DNA of 13,399 nucleotides, taken from positions 1-13,399 of the forward strand of contig CAYRRZ010000027.1 in NCBI GenBank assembly GCA_964426815.1. The letters run 5' to 3'. Positions within the stretch are counted from its first letter, which is position 1. Each line of letters begins with the position of its first letter. Of this stretch, positions 1-5,882 are shown piece after piece. A model generated the notes under the pieces. It was given only the letters and a program-made list of their open reading frames with translations, did no database searches and had not been told where the DNA came from. This DNA is from JADZEJ01 sp964426815. Its GTDB lineage: Bacteria; Patescibacteriota; Patescibacteriia; 2-12-FULL-60-25. Position numbers and translations under genes: made by a program.

Positions 1-528
1 GGTACCAAGGACGTACATAGCGTGGCGGAGCATTCGCTCCGCGCGGCGCAGATTGCCTATGTGATCGCCGTGCTCGAAGGCAGCGAGCATCCGGAGCGGG
101 TGTGCGCGATGCTGGTGTTTCACGATATGACAGAAACTCGGACGCGTGATGCGCATAAGGTCGCGAGTCGGTATATCCCTGAAATCAGACATGCACAGGC
201 TGTGTCTGAACAGCTACAGGACATGCGCGAAGTCGAAACTTCGATCCGTGAACTGTGGGATGAGATCGAGCATCGTTCGACGTCTGATGGCATCATCGCG
301 AAAGATGCGGACTATCTCGAGATGGCGTTTTCGGGGAAAGAATTCCTCGAGCGTGGTTTTGTGGACGCGCAGGACTGGCTCGACAATGTCGAGAAGGCGC
401 TGAAAACAGAGAGCGCCAAACAATTGTTTAGCGCTCTCAAGGAAACTCGTTCGACGGATTGGTGGAAGGGCTTGAAAAAGCTCAAGCCGACAACTGAAGC
501 TAAAACTGAGCCTAAGAGTTCTTCATGA
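1..528 (+). CDS. HD-domain phosphohydrolase, 5'-deoxynucleotidase-like (5' partial)
   Basis: The frame is open from base 1 and reads GTKDVHS before VAEHSLRAAQIA, so the gene begins outside the window; the GTG at 22 is an internal valine, not the start. HD-superfamily metal ligands are visible: the His of 'VAEHS', the adjacent His-Asp of 'FHDMTE', and a later Asp in 'AKDADYLEM'. The order HS...HD...DADxLE matches the YfbR/HDDC2 group of HD hydrolases, which dephosphorylate 5'-deoxynucleoside monophosphates using a divalent metal. The substrate here is inferred from the family. The missing N-terminus is probably about 25-30 residues. The C-terminal ~25 residues are Lys/Thr/Ser-rich and probably disordered. 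The gene ends in TGA, and its last 17 bases overlap the 3' end of convergent msrA. Codons are GC-rich compared with the genes at 1702 and 11719. Confidence 0.85.
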   Translation, partial: GTKDVHSVAEHSLRAAQIAYVIAVLEGSEHPERVCAMLVFHDMTETRTRDAHKVASRYIPEIRHAQAVSEQLQDMREVETSIRELWDEIEHRSTSDGIIAKDADYLEMAFSGKEFLERGFVDAQDWLDNVEKALKTESAKQLFSALKETRSTDWWKGLKKLKPTTEAKTEPKSSS

Positions 529-1054
529 GCTCAGCGAAGCGGTGGCGAACTTTCTCCAATTTTGGATTAATCACGAATTGGCAGTAGGCCTGATCGGGAT
601 ACGATTCAAAATAGTGATGATGGTACGCCTCGGCTTCAAAAAACTCTTCCAGCGGAATGACTTCGGTCACCGCTGGTTTTTCGTTTGGGTCCGTATTTAA
701 TTTTTTAATGAAGTCGAGCGCTTGGTGCTTCTGCTCTTCGGTCGTCGTCAGAATGATGGAGCGGTATTGGGTGCCGACATCATTGCCTTGGCGATTGAGG
801 GTCGTTGGATCATGAGCCGCAAAAAAGACGGTCAATAGATCTTCATATGAAATGATACTTGGATCGAAATCAACTTTAATAACTTCGGCGTGGCCGGTAT
901 TGCCGGAGCAGACGGCTTCATAACTTGGGTTTGGTTTTTCGCCGCCGGCATAGCCCGGACGAACCTTGATTACTCCGCGCAGCGATTCGAAGACAGCTTC
1001 GGTGCACCAAAAACAGCCACCGCCAAAAATTGCTGATTGAGATGTGTTTTCCAT
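512..1054 (-). CDS. msrA: Peptide-methionine (S)-S-oxide reductase MsrA
   Basis: The 180-aa product is full length for MsrA. Residues 11-17 carry the family signature GGGCFWC with the catalytic Cys at position 15, followed by 'TEAVFESLRGV' and 'GYAGG'. Further conserved blocks are 'VCSGNTGHAEV', 'FFAAHDPTTLNRQGNDVGTQYRS' (described by its key residues H, D, P, N, G, D, G, T, Q, Y, R) and the late 'YCQFVINPK', whose Cys may act in resolving. MsrA reduces the S-epimer of methionine sulfoxide, free or in protein, in the cytoplasm, using thioredoxin-type reductant, and so repairs oxidative damage. No MsrB is fused or adjacent. The ATG at 1054 has no clear Shine-Dalgarno; a CATACT hexamer ending about 9 bases upstream could be a -10. 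It converges on the HD gene with a 17-base overlap and no terminator hairpin between them. Confidence 0.95.
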   Translation of the reverse strand: MENTSQSAIFGGGCFWCTEAVFESLRGVIKVRPGYAGGEKPNPSYEAVCSGNTGHAEVIKVDFDPSIISYEDLLTVFFAAHDPTTLNRQGNDVGTQYRSIILTTTEEQKHQALDFIKKLNTDPNEKPAVTEVIPLEEFFEAEAYHHHYFESYPDQAYCQFVINPKLEKVRHRFAELMKNS

Positions 1055-1097
1055 AGGTCTCTAGTATGACCTAGGTTGGGTATTCAGGCCATCCATC

Positions 1098-1126
1098 TTG
1101 ACAAAAGAGGCTTTTTAGCTTAGTTA
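1098..1126 (+). promoter_or_regulatory. Sigma70-type promoter of the gene at 1133
   Basis: A perfect -35 TTGACA (1098-1103), a 17-base spacer and a weak -10 TAGTTA (1121-1126). The expected start of transcription is at or near the GTG at 1133, so the mRNA may have essentially no leader. The same TTGACA-17-TAnnnn arrangement recurs before the genes at 4684, 5326 and 11137. Confidence 0.55.
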
Positions 1127-1132
1127 GCAGAG

Positions 1133-1633
1133 GTGAACCTTCCAGAATTTGTTCAATCTCTCGGCAAACTCCAACCTCAACAAGCGGAGCATGACCGCGC
1201 CGCACACCGGACGGTGTTGAAGTGGCGACGGAATCGGCGCCTGCGTCATTACACTCTCCATTTTGGGAAATATCTGTTCGAGCTAGCGCGCGGAGAATCG
1301 GCTGAGCCGCGGGTGATGGTCGATACCCTCATTATTACTCTGGCTTTGGCAAATGCGCTGAACCTAGAGATTCCGGACCTGTTCGATGAGTCTTTCTTCC
1401 GCAAGCAGGTAGAAAAAGACACTTGCAATGAAGCTCTTCTGGCCAGCTTTTCGGCCATGTGCAAGCTAGCAGAAGCACGCGAACATCACGAAGAATTGCC
1501 CTATGATCAAATGTGGCGCGCCGCTTTTACCCAGTGGGTTCATGCGCTTCTCAGGGTCGTTCAGCAATTTCCACCGGATTTGATAGGCGCAATATCGAAA
1601 CGCTGGAAACAAGTCGAGTCCAGCGCGAGATAA
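1133..1633 (+). CDS. Hypothetical all-alpha protein, possibly MazG-like
   Basis: A 166-aa protein I do not recognise with certainty. It is predicted almost entirely helical and has no signal peptide or membrane segment. The stretch around residues 45-85 (ELARGESAEP, then VDTLIITLALANALNLEIPDLF) resembles the helix pair of all-alpha NTP pyrophosphatases (MazG family). There, acidic residues on one helix are followed by an E/D-x-x-D helix and 'ANxLxIDLxxxF'. The end (WVHALLRVVQQFPPDLIGAISKRW) could be the following helices. The full ExxE/ExxD metal set is not evident, so catalytic activity is doubtful; this is inference only. The GTG start at 1133 sits directly on AGAGG, too close to serve as a normal Shine-Dalgarno. 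A TTGACA promoter ends 6 bases upstream and a strong terminator follows, so it looks like a monocistronic unit. Confidence 0.75.
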   Translation: MNLPEFVQSLGKLQPQQAEHDRAAHRTVLKWRRNRRLRHYTLHFGKYLFELARGESAEPRVMVDTLIITLALANALNLEIPDLFDESFFRKQVEKDTCNEALLASFSAMCKLAEAREHHEELPYDQMWRAAFTQWVHALLRVVQQFPPDLIGAISKRWKQVESSAR

Positions 1634-1642
1634 GGCGTTCTT

Positions 1643-1669
1643 GCTCCACAATAGATGTGGAGCTTTTTT
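1643..1669 (+). terminator. Intrinsic terminator after the 1133 gene
   Basis: A perfect 8-bp stem, GCTCCACA (1643-1650) with TGTGGAGC (1656-1663), a 5-base loop and then TTTTTT (1664-1669). It starts nine bases after the TAA stop. This is the normal arrangement, in contrast to the three read-through cases in this window. Confidence 0.9.
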
Positions 1670-1701
1670 GTACATAACTATATTTGTAAAAAACGGTGTG
1701 A

Positions 1702-1729
1702 TTGCACTTTTTTCTCGCTGACATACTAT
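1702..1729 (+). promoter_or_regulatory. Possible promoter of the gene at 1741
   Basis: TTGCAC (1702-1707), a 16-base spacer and TACTAT (1724-1729, four of six matches to consensus). The ATG at 1741 lies 11 bases beyond the -10, so the leader would be about 5 bases. No Shine-Dalgarno is present. Confidence 0.4.
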
Positions 1730-1740
1730 ATGCTCATCTT

Positions 1741-3192
1741 ATGTCTTGGCTGTATGAAACGCGTCAGTTCCTGTCTCCTCAAAACGGCCTCGTACACTGT
1801 CGTCGACTCTTTGGGCGCTGGGACATGCGCGTTCAGGGAACCTCTCAAGTTTGTTCTGCTTTGGATGATGTTTGGCGCATCGCCTTGAATCGCCACATCC
1901 CACGCGCGGCATCCATCAAACGGATTTTGATTCTTGGACTTGCAAATGGGTCTACCTTACCGCTCTATCGAAAGCGTTTTCCTGGTTGCCATATTACGGC
2001 AATTGAATGGGACGCGAGTATGGTTGATTTTATGGATGCGACCCAGCACTTTGGTAAGCATGAGAGACCGGATGTGCTTATTGGTGATGCTGCAGAACTT
2101 ATTCAACATGTACCTGGGCGCTTTGATCTCATCTGCATCGACCTCTTTACCGGCGAATCTCCAAGTCCTTTATTGCAACAACCTAGTTTTCAAAAAGCCA
2201 TTGCTGAACATCTTGAACCGTATGGATATATCCTGATCAATACATTCCGTACGCCTTTTTCTTTGGAAGGATGGAAAGACCGATTTCGTCTCATTGAAGA
2301 GTGGCACACCTATAGCAATCAGATGCATGCGCTTCGTCTCTATGGTGCTGGAACCATTGGAGATCCGCTCCCACAAGGATATGAACGCTTTCAGGCAAAT
2401 CAAGAATATCTCAAGCGTGAATTCAGTGACTGGCACTCGTATCGCTTGATTCCATCTGGAAAAAATCTTGGCCTCCGCATGCCTGTCGGGCCGATCTGTT
2501 TTGAATTTTATCGCGGAGACCATGAACCAGATTTGTCAGCGGATGAGGATCGACGTTTGGTATTTTGGTATCCAACAAGTCGCATCGACAAGTCACGGCA
2601 TTGGTGGAGACTCCCGGTCCAACTTGATCGCGGCAAAACCGGATTTACCTTGGTTGAAGCTGGAGAAGCGTATTGGCAATCGTGGTCATCGCAAGCGAGG
2701 CGCCATCGGAATGCGTGGTATCGACAAGATCGATACCGCATCACTACACCAACTCTAGATACCTATATCGAGGCTTACTCAGGTTGTTCTCTGAATCCTG
2801 GTTTGGTGCGTGGCTTTTCGCAATCCTTACGTCATAAAGCGAAGGTTCATGGAGAAAGACTCCACCTATTTGGGGTACATGACACCGAAACAGGACGTCT
2901 GGTTGCCGGTTTAGCAACGCTTGAACTCCGTGATATTTCTCAAAGCTTGCATGTCACCTCATTTATTTTAGATGAGGCTCGTTCGTCACCTGCGGGCACG
3001 GCTTTGATTGACGCCTGGTTTGCAGATGGCCAAAGCCGTGGTTTTCGCTTTTTTGAATTTGATGGATTTTGGGCTCCGGGTGATCCAAAAAACTGGAAAA
3101 AGTATTCTGCTTTTAAGCAACAATTTCATACTTCTTTCATCATCTATCCCAAGCCCCTTATTCGTTGGATGCCAAAGAGAGCGGCCTCTTAA
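1741..3192 (+). CDS. Spermidine-synthase-like domain fused to FemAB/GNAT-like domain
   Basis: A 483-aa protein with two recognisable halves. The N-terminal half (about residues 1-230) is a class I Rossmann fold of the polyamine-synthase/methyltransferase kind. It has a Gly-rich loop in 'ILILGLANGSTLPLY', the acidic ribose-binding residue in 'ITAIEWD', 'DVLIGDA', and 'FDLICIDLFTG', like the strand-4 region of spermidine synthases. The C-terminal half (about 270-483) looks like a FemAB/GNAT acyl- or aminoacyl-transferase: 'LVAGLATLEL', 'AGTALIDAWFADGQSRGFRF' (19-20 residues) and finally 'FEFDGFW', followed by a Lys-rich 'KYSAFKQQF'. The second half suggests transfer to an amine, cell wall or lipid acceptor; the substrates are unknown. 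The frame is open from 1702, but I chose the ATG at 1741 because upstream residues overlap the promoter. It is convergent with the hydrolase gene, only six bases separating the two stops. Confidence 0.8.
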   Translation: MSWLYETRQFLSPQNGLVHCRRLFGRWDMRVQGTSQVCSALDDVWRIALNRHIPRAASIKRILILGLANGSTLPLYRKRFPGCHITAIEWDASMVDFMDATQHFGKHERPDVLIGDAAELIQHVPGRFDLICIDLFTGESPSPLLQQPSFQKAIAEHLEPYGYILINTFRTPFSLEGWKDRFRLIEEWHTYSNQMHALRLYGAGTIGDPLPQGYERFQANQEYLKREFSDWHSYRLIPSGKNLGLRMPVGPICFEFYRGDHEPDLSADEDRRLVFWYPTSRIDKSRHWWRLPVQLDRGKTGFTLVEAGEAYWQSWSSQARRHRNAWYRQDRYRITTPTLDTYIEAYSGCSLNPGLVRGFSQSLRHKAKVHGERLHLFGVHDTETGRLVAGLATLELRDISQSLHVTSFILDEARSSPAGTALIDAWFADGQSRGFRFFEFDGFWAPGDPKNWKKYSAFKQQFHTSFIIYPKPLIRWMPKRAAS

Positions 3193-3198
3193 ATCAGC

Positions 3199-3777
3199 TT
3201 ACGCTTTGCTTGATTCAATCTTTTCAATAGCATCTAAAATACTTGGGACTTCGAAGATGCCTTGGTTTCCACTAAAGTGTTTTTTGGCTGGATCGAAGAC
3301 GATGTCTGATTTTAGATGTAGGGAGAACAGAGCGCTGTTTTCGGGGAAAGAGACATAGCGATCTCCGTCTGAAAAAATGGCGATACTGTATGGCAGCACC
3401 TGATTGAGTGCCGTAAAGTCGATAGGCGTTTCGAGCCAAGGCTTGGCTCCGATCCGTTGCGGTGCATTTTTAAGGCCGAGTAGCTCAAACCAACCTGCGA
3501 CAAAAATTGCTCCCTTCACTTGGGTCTGTTGCGTGGCGAGATAGCGCATGATGGTTTGGCAGCCGATGCTGTGACCGATAAACAAGGTCTCATTATCGGG
3601 TTTGCCGACGGTTTTTTGCAGCGTCTCAACCCAATCTTGAATGGTTGGAATAAGCGGATGTGGCATAGCCGGGACACTGACGGCATAGCCACGCTGTTCC
3701 AATTGCTGTTTTAGCCATGGGAACCAACCATGCTCTGGATGACTGGCCCAGCCGTGAACGATAATGGCGCGTTTCAT
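3199..3777 (-). CDS. RBBP9/YdeN-type alpha/beta serine hydrolase
   Basis: A 192-aa protein, the usual size for the small RBBP9/YdeN hydrolases. It begins MKRAIIVHGW (strand plus oxyanion 'HGW'), then 'WFPWLKQQLEQRGYAVSVP', and carries the nucleophile elbow 'FIGHSIGCQTIMRYL' (G-H-S-I-G). A late Asp lies in 'IFSDGDRYVSF' and the His in 'KKHFSGNQG', completing a Ser-Asp-His triad. The family comprises cytoplasmic serine hydrolases of mostly unknown physiological substrate; a specific activity cannot be assigned. The open frame extends 16 codons further upstream to 3825, but the domain starts at the Met at 3777 and the extension crosses the divergent promoter region of pyrH, so I chose 3777. No Shine-Dalgarno precedes it. 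It ends TAA six bases from the convergent gene. Confidence 0.88.
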   Translation of the reverse strand: MKRAIIVHGWASHPEHGWFPWLKQQLEQRGYAVSVPAMPHPLIPTIQDWVETLQKTVGKPDNETLFIGHSIGCQTIMRYLATQQTQVKGAIFVAGWFELLGLKNAPQRIGAKPWLETPIDFTALNQVLPYSIAIFSDGDRYVSFPENSALFSLHLKSDIVFDPAKKHFSGNQGIFEVPSILDAIEKIESSKA

Positions 3778-3786
3778 AGAAATTGA

Positions 3787-3813
3787 TTGACGATATCCAG
3801 TGTTCCTGATAAT
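3787..3813 (+). promoter_or_regulatory. Possible pyrH promoter
   Basis: TTGACG (3787-3792) with GATAAT (3808-3813; five of six matches to consensus), spacer only 15 bases. Transcription would start near 3820, inside the inverted repeat at 3815-3838. Confidence 0.4.
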
Positions 3814-3814
3814 T

Positions 3815-3838
3815 GTTCGGTGCACAAGTTCACCGAAC
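3815..3838 (+). promoter_or_regulatory. Inverted repeat in pyrH leader
   Basis: A perfect 8-base inverted repeat, GTTCGGTG (3815-3822) and CACCGAAC (3831-3838), with an 8-base spacer. It sits directly after the -10 in the divergent hydrolase/pyrH intergenic region. There is no T-run, so it is not a terminator. It could be an operator or a 5' leader hairpin. Confidence 0.45.
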
Positions 3839-3863
3839 CTTTACCCAAACGAGAGATCGACCG

Positions 3864-4697
3864 ATGAGAACAGATAAACCGATGCGCGTTCTTCTTAAGC
3901 TGTCTGGGGAAGCCCTCGCAGGCAAAGAAGTGCCCAAGTTTCCGTATGATCCAGCAACGATGTTGCAGATCGCAGAGGAAATCAAGGCGGCTCACGAGAA
4001 GAGCACCGAGGTTGCCATCGTGGTCGGCGGAGGAAATATCTTTCGCGGCGCGAAGGGTGCGAGCGAAGGAATGAATCGCAGCCTCGCTGATCAGTTTGGC
4101 ATGCTCGCAACTATTCAGAATGGCCTCGCCCTCCTGGATTTGCTTGAACGTACTTGTCGTCTGAAGGCGAGACTCATGTCTGGTCTGCGCTGCGACAGCG
4201 TTGCTGAGCCGTATATCATGCGCAAAGCCGTTCGACATCTGGAGGAGGGACGCGTGGTAATCCTCGCCGGTGGAACGGGCAATCCGTTTTGTACTACGGA
4301 TTATGCCGCCGCCCTCCGTGCGAATGAGATCGGAGCGAGGCTCCTCGCCAAGGCAACGAATATCGACGGGATCTACGATAAGGATCCGCACAAGCATCCA
4401 GACGCAACCCGTCTGGACCGCGTCACCTATCAGCACTGCCTGGACCGTGACTTGAAGGTGATGGATGCGGAAGCCTTTGCCCTGTGTCGTGATCAACAGA
4501 TGCCCATCCGGGTATTCTCTTTGAAAGACCCGGGGAACATCACAAGCGTGCTCACCGGAGCCGACATCGGCTCACTGGTTGTTGCCAACTTACAAACAGC
4601 GCTCCGTACGGAGCGCTGTTTTTTGTTTAGGCTAGGATTGACAAAATTGGTGTTTTGTTGTAGATCGGTGATGGAGGTTATCCATGTCGTCCTTTGA
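3864..4697 (+). CDS. pyrH: UMP kinase, open frame running through its own terminator
   Basis: Bacterial UMP kinase (amino-acid-kinase fold), which phosphorylates UMP to UDP with ATP in pyrimidine nucleotide synthesis. Visible motifs in order: 'RVLLKLSGEAL' (phosphate loop), 'VVGGGNIFRG', 'GMLATIQNGLALLDLLE', 'LAGGTGNPFCTTDYAAALRA', 'KATNIDGIYDKDP' and 'RVFSLKDPGNI', ending 'GADIGSLVVAN'. That end falls at residue 242, the normal family length. The expected stop is absent: codon 4590-4592 is TTA, and the frame continues 35 residues through the perfect terminator palindrome at 4594-4624. It also crosses the next gene's promoter and stops with TGA at 4697, 14 bases inside the next CDS. The extension (Cys/Phe/Leu-rich) looks like translated noncoding DNA. 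I chose ATG 3864 (weak GAGAG upstream); ATG 3882 is an alternative, and the extension up to 3813 is leader. Confidence 0.93.
   Translation: MRTDKPMRVLLKLSGEALAGKEVPKFPYDPATMLQIAEEIKAAHEKSTEVAIVVGGGNIFRGAKGASEGMNRSLADQFGMLATIQNGLALLDLLERTCRLKARLMSGLRCDSVAEPYIMRKAVRHLEEGRVVILAGGTGNPFCTTDYAAALRANEIGARLLAKATNIDGIYDKDPHKHPDATRLDRVTYQHCLDRDLKVMDAEAFALCRDQQMPIRVFSLKDPGNITSVLTGADIGSLVVANLQTALRTERCFLFRLGLTKLVFCCRSVMEVIHVVL
4594..4624 (+). terminator. Strong intrinsic terminator inside the pyrH open frame
   Basis: A perfect 24-base palindrome (4596-4619; arms ACAGCGCTCC and GGAGCGCTGT around GTAC) is flanked by A and T bases and followed by TTTTTT (4619-4624). It is the strongest hairpin in the window. 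It lies 1-2 codons after the point where UMP kinases normally end, but before any in-frame stop. Confidence 0.92.
4638..4666 (+). promoter_or_regulatory. Promoter of the gene at 4684
   Basis: A perfect TTGACA (4638-4643), a 17-base spacer and TAGATC (4661-4666, weak -10). Its position directly after the pyrH terminator supports a separate transcription unit. A strong ribosome site GGAGG (4673-4677) lies 6 bases before ATG 4684. Confidence 0.55.
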
Positions 4698-5844
4698 TAA
4701 AGAGACCGAAACGTTGATTGAAGTTGAGGTAATGAAGCGGACTCGTGCTATGCGGAGGCTCCTGATGGTGCCGGCGAGCATGCTTGGACTCAGCGCTCTC
4801 CTCGCTGGAAGCAGCGCCTACGATGCGAACCTGCATAAAGATCAGGCCGCTGCTCAAAACCTCATTGCACAGACGCATGCCGAGCAGGCTGCAAGGAATG
4901 CCCAGGCGGCTGAAGCGGAAGCTGAGAAAGTCGAATTGAATCGTGCCTCGCTTCAAGCTGAGGTGAACAAATATACGAACCTCAATGCCGAACTCGCTCA
5001 AAGGCATGCTGATCTCGTGAAAACCATCGAAGACAGCAAAGCCTGCGACAAGTCCCTTGCTTCCATAAAGCAGCTTGCAACGCTAACGAAAAAAAATTCG
5101 AGCGAGAGCGAAAAGTACCTTGCCGAGGCACGGCAGATGCAAGATGATTGTCGCGTTTTGGCTGACCAAAAGTTGGCCGAGTGCAAGTTGATTTGCGGGG
5201 CCGGCAAAAATAAAGATTTAGTACATGCTCTTCAGAGCACTCCTCCCCTTTCCTCGAATCTCGAGTGGAAGGGTTTTTTATTGACATTTTTGTATGACAC
5301 TGTTACTGAGTGGACGGAGGAACACATGCATCCACAGCTCATTCAGCTCTCTCGGGCTATCGCTTTGTTGGAACAGCTCCTGAAACGCTTTGAAGCACCG
5401 GGCTTTAGCTGGGCTCCAGAAAAGCCTCTGCTCGATCAAGTCGTCACGGCAAATCTGGGCAGTTCACGTGAATTGAGCATAAGTTATGCTCATGTGGCCA
5501 TGGTCGGACCGGTGGTACTTCGGCTCACGCTTGAACAGGGCATGACCACGATGACCACGGGTCAAGGCGAAAAAGTGACCGAGGTCGTTCGTGCTTTGCC
5601 GATCATCCTGTTTGAGATTGAGATACAAACCTCGTCTGAACCCACAACAACTTGCCTGTTCATGATGATGTGTGAGGTCGGAGACCAAAATTGCTGGAGC
5701 GTCCTGCGTTCCAATGTGCAGCATGATCCAAAGCATCCTTTTGAGCGATTGCTGCGGCAAGCATATGCACCGCGTGACGGCCTGAGTGAGATTGAAGCGC
5801 TCGAAATTTACGATCGAGCTCTGAGCTATACCGCTCATGTCTAG
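4684..5844 (+). CDS. Membrane-anchored coiled-coil protein; frame reads through a terminator into the next gene
   Basis: The ATG is preceded by GGAGG with 6-base spacing. The product starts with a short charged cytoplasmic segment and then a Lys/Arg-flanked hydrophobic stretch (about residues 25-45: RRLLMVPASMLGLSALLAG). A long Ala/Glu/Gln-rich helix follows (about 50-175), predicted as coiled coil, with Cys residues in 'KACDKS', 'DDCRV' and 'ECKLIC'. It is probably a signal-anchored rod-like protein facing outward; I recognise no family. After about residue 178 (5218-5220, TTA) the sequence stops looking like protein. The frame passes through a terminator (5246-5279) and a promoter, then joins in phase with an independent start at 5326, for 386 codons in total. 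I think the real protein is about 178-200 aa and the fusion is not the main product. An A8 run (5089-5096) lies in the coding region; slippage there by one base would give stops at 5145 or 5189. Confidence 0.6.
   Translation: MSSFDKETETLIEVEVMKRTRAMRRLLMVPASMLGLSALLAGSSAYDANLHKDQAAAQNLIAQTHAEQAARNAQAAEAEAEKVELNRASLQAEVNKYTNLNAELAQRHADLVKTIEDSKACDKSLASIKQLATLTKKNSSESEKYLAEARQMQDDCRVLADQKLAECKLICGAGKNKDLVHALQSTPPLSSNLEWKGFLLTFLYDTVTEWTEEHMHPQLIQLSRAIALLEQLLKRFEAPGFSWAPEKPLLDQVVTANLGSSRELSISYAHVAMVGPVVLRLTLEQGMTTMTTGQGEKVTEVVRALPIILFEIEIQTSSEPTTTCLFMMMCEVGDQNCWSVLRSNVQHDPKHPFERLLRQAYAPRDGLSEIEALEIYDRALSYTAHV
5246..5279 (+). terminator. Intrinsic terminator inside the 4684 open frame
   Basis: CCCTT pairs with AAGGG and CTCGA with TCGAG around an ATC loop, with one bulged T, followed by TTTTTT (5274-5279). 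The next promoter's TTGACA begins only two bases later, at 5281, which marks the boundary of a transcription unit. Confidence 0.85.
5281..5309 (+). promoter_or_regulatory. Promoter of the gene at 5326
   Basis: A perfect TTGACA (5281-5286), a 17-base spacer and a weak -10 TACTGA (5304-5309). A GGAGG ribosome site (5316-5320) follows, 5 bases before ATG 5326. Together these argue for an independent start inside the longer open frame. Confidence 0.5.
5326..5844 (+). CDS. Hypothetical 172-aa protein with independent start
   Basis: It is in phase with the upstream open frame, but has its own promoter (5281-5309), a strong Shine-Dalgarno (CGGAGG, 5 bases before the ATG) and its own terminator (5850-5881). 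I therefore treat it as a separate gene. The protein begins with an amphipathic helix (HPQLIQLSRAIALLEQLLKR), then alternating beta-like segments (residues ~45-125, e.g. 'VGPVVLRLTLEQG', 'ALPIILFEIEIQT', 'CLFMMMCEVG'), and ends with acidic helices. No signal peptide or transmembrane segment is visible and I recognise no family. It looks like a small soluble alpha+beta domain. It ends in TAG, which is properly placed before its terminator. Confidence 0.7.
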   Translation: MHPQLIQLSRAIALLEQLLKRFEAPGFSWAPEKPLLDQVVTANLGSSRELSISYAHVAMVGPVVLRLTLEQGMTTMTTGQGEKVTEVVRALPIILFEIEIQTSSEPTTTCLFMMMCEVGDQNCWSVLRSNVQHDPKHPFERLLRQAYAPRDGLSEIEALEIYDRALSYTAHV

Positions 5845-5849
5845 AAGCT

Positions 5850-5881
5850 GCACTGCACCTACTTGGTGGCAGTGCTTTTTT
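5850..5881 (+). terminator. Intrinsic terminator after the 5326 gene
   Basis: GCACTG (5850-5855) pairs with CAGTGC (5870-5875) and the inner CACC with GGTG, with one bulged G and a 5-base loop, followed by TTTTTT (5876-5881). It lies between this gene's TAG stop and the convergent recQ stop at 5883. Confidence 0.88.
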
Positions 5882-5882
5882 G

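Noticed and set aside
469..488. Inverted repeat GGCTTGA/TCAAGCC between the HD gene and msrA as a terminator
   Set aside because: It lies inside the HD coding region and has no T-run on either strand; the Lys/Leu codons alone explain it.
3774..4496. A 240-codon minus-strand open frame opposite pyrH
   Set aside because: It is an antisense shadow of pyrH, explained by the GC-rich codon pattern of that gene; no promoter or ribosome site.
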